Assembly (NCBI GenBank): GCA_020629375.1
Contig: JAHDDK010000030.1
Location: forward strand, 1 to 45,366
DNA length: 45,366 bases
Source: Acidimicrobiales bacterium
Lineage (GTDB): Bacteria; Actinomycetota; Acidimicrobiia; Acidimicrobiales; SHLQ01
Direction: 5' to 3'
A program made the translations under genes and the position numbers. This document shows, one piece after another, positions 33,959 to 41,651 of the stretch. Under the pieces are notes generated by a model, which was not told the DNA's origin, searched no databases, and saw nothing but the letters and a program-made list of their open reading frames with translations. Numbering within the stretch: position 1 is the first letter of the stretch; each line of letters begins with the position of its first letter.

Positions 33959-33995
33959 TTGCCGCAAGGCTCGCACCTGCGGAATGCCAGCGGCC
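33959..33995 (+). repeat. Imperfect direct repeat downstream of tRNA-Gly, unit 2
   Basis: The 37-nt unit shares both ends with unit 1 (33872-33918), lacking the internal GGCTCGCA duplication. It ends 10 nt before the stop of the convergent membrane protein gene. Confidence 0.6.
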
Positions 33996-34004
33996 CGACC
34001 GCCC

Positions 34005-34499
34005 TCAGAAGTTCGGGTCCGTTATGGCCGTCGATGGAGCCTCGGGGCTAGCCGGCTGCCAATCCGCCGGCTTCGGAGGTGGCGGATTGGCGACGATTGG
34101 CCGACTGCGCGCCGTCAGGGTCGCAACCCCCAAGATCGACATTGCCACGAGGTTGGCCACGATCATCGTGGCGACGAAGTTGCCGAAGAGGGCGAGAAGA
34201 CCGAATGGGACGAGGCAGGTAAGTGAGACGACGATCCCCGCAATGGCTGCGCCTCCCTCAGACCACGGAGCGAGCAGGTCCACCGCCGCGGCAAAGAGTA
34301 CAAGCACGGTCATTACTGCGACGACAACGAACAGGATCAAGCCGAGCGAACCAAAGATCAGGCCCAAAGCCGCTCCATCTCCCATGAGTTCGGGGTCAGA
34401 TTCCTTCAGCCCGTCGACAACCAGGTGGTACGAGCTCCAGCCGAACCAACCCACGCCCACGGCGAGAATTGTCAGCGACGTGCGCCAGGCGCGATGCAT
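34005..34499 (-). CDS. Small membrane protein of unknown function
   Basis: From ATG 34499 the product is 164 residues with about four hydrophobic segments (SLTILAVGVGWFGWSSY; LGLIFGSLGLILFVVVAVMTVLVLFAAAVDLLAPW; GAAIAGIVVSLTCLVPFGLLALFG; VATMIVANLVAMSILGVATL) and a Pro-rich cytoplasmic or exposed tail ending PPPPKPADWQPASPEAPS. I do not recognise the family. The ribosome site is weak. A further 51 in-frame upstream codons look non-coding. The 190 nt between this gene and the esterase shows nothing else. Confidence 0.55.
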   Translation of the reverse strand: MHRAWRTSLTILAVGVGWFGWSSYHLVVDGLKESDPELMGDGAALGLIFGSLGLILFVVVAVMTVLVLFAAAVDLLAPWSEGGAAIAGIVVSLTCLVPFGLLALFGNFVATMIVANLVAMSILGVATLTARSRPIVANPPPPKPADWQPASPEAPSTAITDPNF

Positions 34500-34689
34500 C
34501 TGGACGGATCCGGTCACGACTGAGCTTCGGTTCGTCAGGAAGGCGGATTGAGCCAATGGGGTCGCCCCTCCCTCGACTCTGGTTCTGAAGGTCGAGTGCG
34601 CTTCGTCAAGGCCGGCGCTGCGATTCAATGAGGTCAGTGTGCGCCGGTCCACAAGGATCCTGCGGGCTCAGATTCCCATCGCGAGAAAC

Positions 34690-35325
34690 TCAGAGGACTC
34701 CGGCGAGCCAGTCTCGGGCATCGACCATCATTTCGATGGTCTGGCTGTGTGCCATGTCATAGGCGTGGTGGCGGAGATCCCACCCGCCCGACTCGAGAGC
34801 GGCGATGACCTCCTTCGGCTGATCGGGGCCAATGAAGCCGTCCTTCGTCCCCCACTGGTACAGCACGGGACGGCCATCGCCGGTCGAAAGGTCGACGTCG
34901 ATCACGTCCGAAGGCGGCAATCCGCAACAAATCGCCCACACCCCGGCGTACCGGGGAGCGTCAGCCTTGCCGGCCAGCGCCAGGGCGAGGTAGCCGCCCT
35001 GGCTGAATCCACCCACGATGCACCGTTCGAGCGGTACGCCCGCAGCATCGGCCTCGGCAGCGACGAACTCCTCGAGCCGCTCGAGGGACGGCACGAACTG
35101 GCTGGTGTCTTGCTCGAACGTCTCGAGATCGATATGCCACCAACCGGCACCGTCACCATCGGGCATGTCGAACGGGCCACGCGGCGCGATCGCCGTGAAA
35201 CGCTCGTCCGGGTCGACGAGCGGCACATACGACGCGAGGTGGTGCTGCTCGGCGGTGTAGCCATGCATCAAGAAGAGCAGGCGGTCCACGCCGCCGCGAT
35301 CGATTCGGTACTGCGTGAAGGTCAT
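34690..35325 (-). CDS. Alpha/beta-hydrolase, carboxylesterase/phospholipase type
   Basis: The 211-residue protein has the nucleophile elbow GGFSQGGYLAL, the oxyanion region LMHGYTAEQHHLASYVPLV, an Asp in GTKDGFIGPDQ and a His in DMAHSQTIEMM, as in the carboxylesterase/lysophospholipase group. It has no signal peptide, so a cytoplasmic esterase is likely. Substrate unknown. It is divergent from the thioredoxin-like/UGSC pair across 38 nt, so the two units may share regulation. Confidence 0.83.
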   Translation of the reverse strand: MTFTQYRIDRGGVDRLLFLMHGYTAEQHHLASYVPLVDPDERFTAIAPRGPFDMPDGDGAGWWHIDLETFEQDTSQFVPSLERLEEFVAAEADAAGVPLERCIVGGFSQGGYLALALAGKADAPRYAGVWAICCGLPPSDVIDVDLSTGDGRPVLYQWGTKDGFIGPDQPKEVIAALESGGWDLRHHAYDMAHSQTIEMMVDARDWLAGVL

Positions 35326-35363
35326 GCGTTCCAGTTTCGCGTGGGTCTGCGCGAGGATCTGGT

Positions 35364-36800
35364 ATGTCGTCTCCTCTTCTGCCCGACGGTCTGGTCGCCT
35401 TCGTCAAGAAGGACTGCCCCACCTGCGAACTTGTCGTACCCGTTCTGGCGGCTCTGGGAGCCGAGCGCCCGATGACGATTTACACGCAGGACGATCCGAG
35501 CTTTCCGGCCATCGACGGGGTGGTCGACGACACGGCGCTGGAGACGAGCTGGCGGTCCGACATCGAGACGGTCCCGACCCTCATCGACGTTCGCGACGGC
35601 GTCGAGTCAGGACGCATCGTGGGCTGGAGCACAGACGACTGGCGGAAGTTCACGGGCATCGACACCCTCGGCGAAGGGCTTCCCGAGCATCGACCAGGAT
35701 GCGGTTCATTGAGCGTCGACCCGGAGCACGCCGACGCGCTCGAAGCGCGTTTCGGCGACGGTCTCGACTCCCGTCGCATCGAATTCGCCACCGCCGAAGA
35801 CCCGTTCGAGGCAATGCATGACCGCGGCTGGAGCGACGGGCTGCCCGTCGTCCCCCCGACCCCAGAACGCGTCGCACGAATGCTCACCGGCACCTCCCGA
35901 GCCGCCGACGACATCGTCGCCGTGGTGCCCCCGAACCTGGCCGAGGTCACGGTCGAAAAGATCGCCATCAACGCCGTCATGGCGGGCTGTCTCCCCGAGT
36001 ATCTCCCCGTCGTCATCGCCGCCGTCGAAGCGGTGTGCACTGACGAGTTCAACATGCACGGCGTGCTCGCAACGACCATGGGCGTTGCGCCGGTACTCAT
36101 CGTCAACGGCCCGATTCGCCACGAGATCGGGATGAACTCCGGCATGAATGCCTTTGGCCAGGGCACTCGCGCCAACTCGACCATCGGCAGAGCGCTTCAG
36201 CTCGTCGTGCGAAACGTCGGCGGTGGGCGGCCCGGCGAAGTGGACCGAAGCACGCAAGGACAGCCCGGAAAAGTCGGCATGTGTTTCGCCGAAGACGAGG
36301 AGGGTTCACCGTGGACCTCCCTCGCCGAATCGCTCGGATTCGATTCGGACGTCTCGACCGTTACCGCGTTCTGTGGCGAAGCGCCACGCATCATCTTCGA
36401 CCAAATGACCCAAGACCCCGACGGATTGACCGAATCGATCGCCATGGTTGTTCGGGCCAACGTTCACCCCCGAATCACGGGGATGGACACCATCGTCGCC
36501 ATCTGTCCCGAACACATGGCCAGATTCCGCGACGCCGGCTGGGACCGCGCACGGTTCGAAACCGAACTGACCGCTCGACTCGACGTCGAGGTCGACGGCA
36601 TCCTGCGCGGATTCGACAACGTCGACGAGGGCATCCCGACCGGCCTCGGATTCGAAGGATCGACCCTTCCGAAGGTTCGACCGGGAGGATTGATCGTCGT
36701 CCATGTCGGCGGGCCCGCAGGACTCTTCTCGTCCACCTTCGGTGGATGGGTGAGCGGGCCCATGGGTAGTGTCCCCGTCACGAAGGAGATCGTCCGATGA
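35364..36800 (+). CDS. Two-domain protein with CPTC thioredoxin-like N-terminus, partner of the UGSC selenoprotein
   Basis: The 478-residue protein has a thioredoxin fold in about residues 8-100: VAFVKKDCPTC (C18, C21) and a cis-Pro at ETVPTLIDV (P71). A PGCGS motif at 111-115 precedes the second part. That part starts WSDGLPVVPPTPERVARML and has VPPNLAEVTVEKIAINAVMAGC, HGVLATTMGVAPVLIVNGPI and GMNAFGQGTRANSTIGRALQL. I recognise it only as a domain that occurs beside UGSC proteins in other bacteria; its reaction is unknown to me. ATG has GAGGA 6 nt upstream. The stop overlaps the UGSC gene start (ATGA), so the two should be made in equal amounts. All cysteines here are normal; only the partner carries TGA. 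Confidence 0.7.
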   Translation: MSSPLLPDGLVAFVKKDCPTCELVVPVLAALGAERPMTIYTQDDPSFPAIDGVVDDTALETSWRSDIETVPTLIDVRDGVESGRIVGWSTDDWRKFTGIDTLGEGLPEHRPGCGSLSVDPEHADALEARFGDGLDSRRIEFATAEDPFEAMHDRGWSDGLPVVPPTPERVARMLTGTSRAADDIVAVVPPNLAEVTVEKIAINAVMAGCLPEYLPVVIAAVEAVCTDEFNMHGVLATTMGVAPVLIVNGPIRHEIGMNSGMNAFGQGTRANSTIGRALQLVVRNVGGGRPGEVDRSTQGQPGKVGMCFAEDEEGSPWTSLAESLGFDSDVSTVTAFCGEAPRIIFDQMTQDPDGLTESIAMVVRANVHPRITGMDTIVAICPEHMARFRDAGWDRARFETELTARLDVEVDGILRGFDNVDEGIPTGLGFEGSTLPKVRPGGLIVVHVGGPAGLFSSTFGGWVSGPMGSVPVTKEIVR

Positions 36801-37318
36801 GCACCATGACCGTCCTCGACCCGACCGATGAGACCACCCCGGTGGCTCGAGAGCGCACCGCCCGACCCGAGTCGCTCGCTGGGCTGACCATCGGCCTGCT
36901 CGACATCTCGAAGCCGCGCGGCAACGTGTTTCTGGATCGAGTCGAGGAACGCCTGACCGAGCTCGGCGCGTCGACGAGACGATTCACGAAACCCACATTC
37001 TCCAAGCCCGCGCCCACGGATCTGCGCCACGAGATCGCTACGTCCTGCGACGCGGTAATCGAAGCGCTCGCCGATTGAGGATCGTGCGTGTCGTGCAGTG
37101 TGCACGACATCAGCGATTTGGAGCGTCGAGGTCTGCCGGGCGTGTTCGTCGCGAGTGCCCCGTTCGTCGATGCTGCCGAAGTGCAGAGCACACGACTTGG
37201 CTTCGACGCTGCTCGGGTGTTCACCGAACATCCGATCCAGGATCGGAGCGACGATCAGATGCGCGACATTGCCGATGAGGCAGTGGATCAGTTGATCGCC
37301 GCCCTCACCGGCCCCTGA
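36797..37318 (+). CDS. UGSC-family selenoprotein (in-frame TGA, Sec94)
   Basis: Reading through TGA at 37076-37078 gives a 173-residue protein. The N-terminal half has the family strand GLTIGLLDISKPRGNVFLDRVEERL. Then CDAVIEALAD-U94-GSCVSCSVHDISDLERRG matches the UGSC motif that names the family, with the usual VHD and LERRG after it. The C-terminal half (PGVFVASAPFVDAAEVQ, ending AVDQLIAAL) continues in frame without damage. In this family the first position is Sec or Cys, so TGA here reads as selenocysteine. The function is unknown; a selenol-based redox or nucleophilic role is likely. A SECIS-like hairpin follows at 37088-37110. The stop is contained in a TGATCA shared with the convergent desaturase gene. 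Confidence 0.87.
37088..37110 (+). promoter_or_regulatory. Candidate bacterial SECIS hairpin of the UGSC gene
   Basis: GTCGTGCA (37090-37097) and TGCACGAC (37101-37108) are exact reverse complements around GTG, extended by T37089-A37109 and a G-T wobble. Counting the U of UGA as 1, loop G and U fall at 23 and 24, the same positions as the essential G and U in the E. coli fdhF element as I recall it. Confidence 0.7.
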
Positions 37319-38212
37319 TCAACCCGCTTTCGCCATCCGCCGCTCGAGCTTCTCGGCGCGAGCGACCAGAGCACCGGGCATCGCCAGCAAATCTTCGCGC
37401 GCCGCGTCGGCTTCGGGGCTCAGGCCCTCGAGATCGGCGAGCGCCCAATCCCGCATCACGGGTGTGAGCACCTTCTCAGCGTGAATACGCAGGTCGTACA
37501 CCCCCGCACGGGCGGTCTTGGCGGCACGCTTCCGGAAGTTGGGCACAACGGTGCCGGGCATGGCGAAGTTCTCGTAGACCTTCCTCATCGACAGAACACA
37601 CGCCGACGGATCGTGTTCGAGCATGGCGGACACGATCCCCTTGTAGAAGATGAAGTGATAGTTCTCGTCGGCCGCAACACGCTTCATGATCTCGTACGCG
37701 GTCTCGTCGTCGGCGACGACGCCGGTGTTGCGGTGTGACACCCGAGTCGCGAGCTCCTGGGCCGAGGTGTAGACGAAAATGTCGATCGGATCAGTCCACG
37801 GCGAGTCCCAACCACGACTGACCGTTTGCATCCTGGCGTCTTCGAGGGCGACCGGATCACAGTTGCGACTGATCATTAGATAGTCGCGAATGACGATCGC
37901 GTGCTGCCCTTCCTCGGCAGTCCACCGGCGCGTCCAGCGGCCGATCGCCGAGTCCTCACCGAACTCCGAGGCGATCGCATAGTGGTAGTAGGGCAGGTTG
38001 TCCTCGGTCAGCAGGTTGAGCACCATCGCCTCCCGAACCTCGGGGCTGACCGTGCACTGCGACTCGTCCCACGGTTCGTCGACATAGCTCCGCCCCTCCT
38101 CCCATGGCACGAGATCGTGGGCGTACCAGGTCGGGCGCTTCGCGATGTGCTCCGCCATGAGCCGCTCGATGTCAGCATCGACGACGGCCATCAACTCCTG
38201 TCTCGGACCCAT
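37319..38212 (-). CDS. Ferritin-like acyl-ACP desaturase family protein
   Basis: From ATG 38212 the product is 297 residues. Diiron ligands are visible in pairs: TEDNLPYYHYAIASEFG and TAEEGQHAIVIRDYL (E...ExxH), then SAQELATRVSHRNTG and ADENYHFIFYKG. YAHDLVPWEEGRSY near the N-terminus is the family hallmark. This matches actinobacterial DesA1/DesA2-type desaturases, which insert a double bond in a carrier-bound acyl chain. There is no membrane segment. The start is supported by a TACATT box 8 nt upstream. A further in-frame ATG at 38191 has AGGAG but too close. Confidence 0.87.
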   Translation of the reverse strand: MGPRQELMAVVDADIERLMAEHIAKRPTWYAHDLVPWEEGRSYVDEPWDESQCTVSPEVREAMVLNLLTEDNLPYYHYAIASEFGEDSAIGRWTRRWTAEEGQHAIVIRDYLMISRNCDPVALEDARMQTVSRGWDSPWTDPIDIFVYTSAQELATRVSHRNTGVVADDETAYEIMKRVAADENYHFIFYKGIVSAMLEHDPSACVLSMRKVYENFAMPGTVVPNFRKRAAKTARAGVYDLRIHAEKVLTPVMRDWALADLEGLSPEADAAREDLLAMPGALVARAEKLERRMAKAG

Positions 38213-38220
38213 GTGCTCGG

Positions 38221-38226
38221 AATGTA
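38221..38226 (-). promoter_or_regulatory. -10 box (TACATT) of the desaturase gene
   Basis: On the minus strand TACATT ends 8 nt before the ATG at 38212, consistent with a leaderless or nearly leaderless transcript. Confidence 0.35.
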
Positions 38227-38380
38227 GTCGACGGGACGCCGCCAACTCTCAACCGGATCCCGATCCACCCGCCGCCCAGCGGCACCGACGCACCTGCCAC
38301 GGGCCAAACTCGTACGGACGCCGTCCTCGGGGGTAAACAAAAAGCGAACCCGGAGTGCCATCCCGACGCACGCGACGCGG

Positions 38381-38386
38381 TACCGT
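38381..38386 (+). promoter_or_regulatory. -10 box (TACCGT) of the uridine kinase gene
   Basis: TACCGT ends 8 nt before the GTG at 38395. A short GGAG also lies just before the GTG, so a normal leader from a further promoter in the 150-nt divergent gap cannot be excluded. Confidence 0.3.
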
Positions 38387-38394
38387 CGGAGCCC

Positions 38395-39006
38395 GTGGCT
38401 GTCATCATCGGAATCTCCGGAGGCAGCGGCTCGGGGAAGTCGCGTCTCGCACACGAACTGGCTGATGCACTCGGACGGGACCGGGTGACCGTGCTCCCGT
38501 TCGACGCGTACTACAAGGATTTACGGGACATGCCCGAGGCCGAGCGAGCGAAGGTGAACTTCGATCATCCCGACAGTCTCGACGCAGATCTGTTCGGCAG
38601 CCACCTCGATGCTCTCCGCGACGGGCTCGATGTGTGCGTGCCGGTGTACGACTTCGCCCGACATCAACGGGCCGACGACCTCACGATCCTGCCCGCCCAC
38701 GACATCGTGATCGCCGAAGGGATCTTGCTGTTCGCCTTTGACGCCATCGCCGAGCGGTGCGACTTCCGTGTGTTCCGACGCTGCCCCGAAGACGTCCGCT
38801 TCGAGCGACGCCTCGCCCGCGACGTCGACGAACGTGGACGTACTCCCGAGAGCGTCCGAGAACAGTTCGACCGGTCGGTCGCGCCAATGCACGACCAGTT
38901 CGTCGAACCCTCGCTGGTTCACGCGCAGCGGATCGTCGAACATGGCGAAGATCTCGACGCTGTCGTCGCCGACCTGGCGGCGCAGATTGCGGGCGCCACG
39001 GTCTGA
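38395..39006 (+). CDS. udk: Uridine kinase
   Basis: The 203-residue protein has P-loop GISGGSGSGKS (residues 6-16), DAYYKDLRDMPEAERAKVNFDHPDSLD and VPVYDFARHQR, the typical substrate-binding signatures, then the lid RLARDVDERGRTPESV. It phosphorylates uridine (and cytidine) in nucleoside salvage. Length is normal. The start is GTG. Confidence 0.93.
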   Translation: MAVIIGISGGSGSGKSRLAHELADALGRDRVTVLPFDAYYKDLRDMPEAERAKVNFDHPDSLDADLFGSHLDALRDGLDVCVPVYDFARHQRADDLTILPAHDIVIAEGILLFAFDAIAERCDFRVFRRCPEDVRFERRLARDVDERGRTPESVREQFDRSVAPMHDQFVEPSLVHAQRIVEHGEDLDAVVADLAAQIAGATV

Positions 39007-39083
39007 ACCGACCTGCACAAGCGTGAAGGTGTGCCAGGAGCGTGGTGGGGCCAATCGAATCACGCCTTCCCGCGCCGATCCCG

Positions 39084-39089
39084 TACAGT
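39084..39089 (+). promoter_or_regulatory. -10 box (TACAGT), likely leaderless promoter of the DUF3039 gene
   Basis: TACAGT ends 6 nt before the ATG at 39096; no ribosome site intervenes. It helps set the start at 39096 rather than an upstream in-frame codon. Confidence 0.45.
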
Positions 39090-39095
39090 TCGGTC

Positions 39096-39353
39096 ATGCG
39101 TACCGACTTGTCGATGAGTGACACGACGACGATCCCCATCGAGGAGACCTCCACTCGCGAGGCCACGACCGACGAGGGCGACCACGACAAGTTCGCGCAC
39201 TACGTCCGCAAGTCCGACATCACGTCGAGCGCGGTCAACGGACACGCGGTCGTTGCGCTCTGCGGAAAGAAGTGGGTTCCGACACGCAAGCCCGATGACT
39301 TTCCCGTCTGCCCAGACTGCAAGAAGATCTACGCTTCGCTGAAAAAGGGCTGA
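39096..39353 (+). CDS. DUF3039 family small zinc-ribbon-like protein
   Basis: The 85-residue protein ends with KFAHYVRKSDITSSAVNG and ALCGKKWVPTRKPDDFPVCPDCKKIY. The three Cys (LCG, VCPDC) plus the His likely bind a metal. DUF3039 is typical of Actinomycetota and has no established function. The downstream GGDEF/EAL gene starts 12 nt later and is probably on the same transcript. Confidence 0.82.
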   Translation: MRTDLSMSDTTTIPIEETSTREATTDEGDHDKFAHYVRKSDITSSAVNGHAVVALCGKKWVPTRKPDDFPVCPDCKKIYASLKKG

Positions 39354-39365
39354 GGATCCAACGTC

Positions 39366-41651
39366 ATGCTCCGGCTGACGATCAGCCGACGGGTCGTCCT
39401 CTGTGTCGGCATCGCGTGCCTGGCCCTGGCGACGCTCGCCGTCGTGATGGTCCAGGACCGATCGGACGGATCGGGCGCGGCGAGTCTCGACGCGCTCGAT
39501 TCGGTGGCCGAACCAACTGCGGTGGCAATCGAATCGACGATCCGGGTGCGCATCGATCACCTCGGCGTTGCCGGAGTGGCGTTGGGTGAGGGCGCATCGA
39601 CCGAGGCGATCGTCGCCGAACTGGAGCGCTCGGGGTTCGTTCAGGTCGAACGTCTGGCCGATGTCGGTACGAGTCGCCTCGGCGCGACGCCGAACCTCCT
39701 CCAGCGCTCCGAGGAAAGCCCAGCCGTTGGAGCGACTCGATCGATCCGCGACCGAGTAACCGTCATTGCGGCGGCGCCCGTTATCGGCGCCGAAGCGACC
39801 GGGGATCGGCTGATTGGCGCGATCGACATGACGTCATCGGTTGATGTGGTGGCAGCGGCGCGCTCAGGGGAAACGGCCGAAGCGCTCCTCGCGGCGCGGA
39901 ATTCGACGGGAGAGATCGTCGTCTTCACTCCATCGAGGCACAACGGTGATCGTCCTCTTGCACAGGTCGATCCCGCCACTGCCGCTCTCGTCGAACGCGC
40001 CCTCGAAGAGGGACGTGTGGAGATCGAGAACACACCGCTCAATCGACGCGAATCGCACGCTGTTCTTCGGGCAATCGATGGCATCGAATGGGTCGTCATC
40101 GCCGCGATGGACTCCGACGAAGCGGTGACCGACGGCATACCGACCTGGTTCGTACCGGCAGTCGCCATCATCGCTCTGCTCTCCCTCATCCCGTTCGTGC
40201 CCGTGCGACGACGGATTCGAGACGTGGTGCGGGCGGGCAACCAGCTCGCCCGGGGAGGTTTGACCCACACGATCAGCGACACGACCGACGACGAGGTTGG
40301 CGAAATCGCCCGCACCCTCAAAGCTCTCGACGAGCGACTCGAGTCCGACACGGAAGAACGCGGGCGCTCTGCAGCGAAGCTCCAACACCGCGCCACACAT
40401 GACCCGCTCACGGGGTTGGCCAACCGGGCCCGCCTCATGGAAGAACTGAACGATGCGCTCGATCGACGAGATCCGCTCGCCGTCATCTTCTGCGACATCG
40501 ACGACTTCAAGGGAATCAACGATTCGCAGGGTCACGAAGGTGGCGACGTCGTCCTGAAGCATGTCGCCAATCAGCTGGCCTCGGTGGGTGGCCCGACCGA
40601 GCTGATCTCCCGGTTCGGAGGAGACGAGTTCTGCGTGCTGACCCGAACCGAACCGCAAACGGCGCGGAGCATTGCGTCCCGCATCGAGCGGGCACTCGAC
40701 AGTTCGGTTGCGGTCAACGACGGACAGCAACGAGTGAGCGGATCGGTTGGACTCGCCATCGCCAAGGTGACCGACACGCCCGACACGCTGCTGAAGAGTG
40801 CCGATCTCGCCATGTATCGGGAGAAGGAACGACGCCGCGGTCTTCGTCGAGCACGACGTAGCGCCGAGGAGACCGAGATCTCACCCGAGCAGATCCGCCT
40901 GGCCTTTCAACCGGTGATCGAGATGGTGGACCAACAGATCATCGGTGTCGAGGTGCTTGCCCGGTACATGCATCCCGAACTCGGGATGCTCGATCCGTCG
41001 TCGTTCCTTCCCCCGGGGACCGAGCAGGGCATGTTCGACAAACTCGATCTCGAGATCTTGACCCGTTCGATCGCGCAACTCTCTGAGTGGTTGGGGCAGG
41101 GCGTCGTCGATGAGCGATTCACGATGTCGCTCAATCTTTCTCCCGACCATGTCAGCGACTCGCTCTCGACCAAGGAGATCTTCGAGATCCTTCGCCAGCA
41201 CCGCGTTCCCTCGACGATGCTGCAGGTCGAGGTGACCGAACAAGCGCTGTCCGCGCACGAAGACGACCTACGCCACTCGCTGACGGTGCTTCGCGAACGC
41301 GGCATCAAGATCGCGATCGACGACTTCGGAGTGCAGGGGTCGAATGTGGATCGACTCATCGCTATCCCGAGTGACGTCGTGAAGATCGATCGAAGCCTCG
41401 TCTCCGAGATCGACAGCGACGTGCGCGCGGAGAACCGTCTCCGTCACGTTTTGGAAATCATCAGCGGCGAGGAACGTGTAGCCATCGCCGAAGGAGTCGA
41501 ACGCCAAGCACAGGCCCGGGTGCTCCGCGATCTCCGTGTGCCGTTCGGTCAGGGTTATCTCTGGCATGCACCGATCTCCGCACTTGCACTGACGCCATTG
41601 CTCGGACGAGCATCTCGATGGACTCGCAAGAAGCCGCCACCGACCCGCTGA
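39366..41651 (+). CDS. Membrane c-di-GMP protein: sensor-HAMP-GGDEF-EAL
   Basis: The 761-residue protein has an N-terminal span (VVLCVGIACLALATLAVVMV), an outer domain of about 210 residues, a second span (WFVPAVAIIALLSLIPFVPV), HAMP and then GGDEF with DPLTGLANRARL and FGGDEFCVL intact. No RxxD inhibitory site lies before it (the position reads GPTE). The EAL domain reads GVEVLARY (EVL for EAL, catalytic Glu kept), LNLS, EVTE, IDDFG, VKIDRSLV and IAEGVE, so the phosphodiesterase residues are all present. It can in principle both make and degrade c-di-GMP. The final 34 nt overlap the next gene. The outer ligand is unknown. Confidence 0.9.
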   Translation: MLRLTISRRVVLCVGIACLALATLAVVMVQDRSDGSGAASLDALDSVAEPTAVAIESTIRVRIDHLGVAGVALGEGASTEAIVAELERSGFVQVERLADVGTSRLGATPNLLQRSEESPAVGATRSIRDRVTVIAAAPVIGAEATGDRLIGAIDMTSSVDVVAAARSGETAEALLAARNSTGEIVVFTPSRHNGDRPLAQVDPATAALVERALEEGRVEIENTPLNRRESHAVLRAIDGIEWVVIAAMDSDEAVTDGIPTWFVPAVAIIALLSLIPFVPVRRRIRDVVRAGNQLARGGLTHTISDTTDDEVGEIARTLKALDERLESDTEERGRSAAKLQHRATHDPLTGLANRARLMEELNDALDRRDPLAVIFCDIDDFKGINDSQGHEGGDVVLKHVANQLASVGGPTELISRFGGDEFCVLTRTEPQTARSIASRIERALDSSVAVNDGQQRVSGSVGLAIAKVTDTPDTLLKSADLAMYREKERRRGLRRARRSAEETEISPEQIRLAFQPVIEMVDQQIIGVEVLARYMHPELGMLDPSSFLPPGTEQGMFDKLDLEILTRSIAQLSEWLGQGVVDERFTMSLNLSPDHVSDSLSTKEIFEILRQHRVPSTMLQVEVTEQALSAHEDDLRHSLTVLRERGIKIAIDDFGVQGSNVDRLIAIPSDVVKIDRSLVSEIDSDVRAENRLRHVLEIISGEERVAIAEGVERQAQARVLRDLRVPFGQGYLWHAPISALALTPLLGRASRWTRKKPPPTR

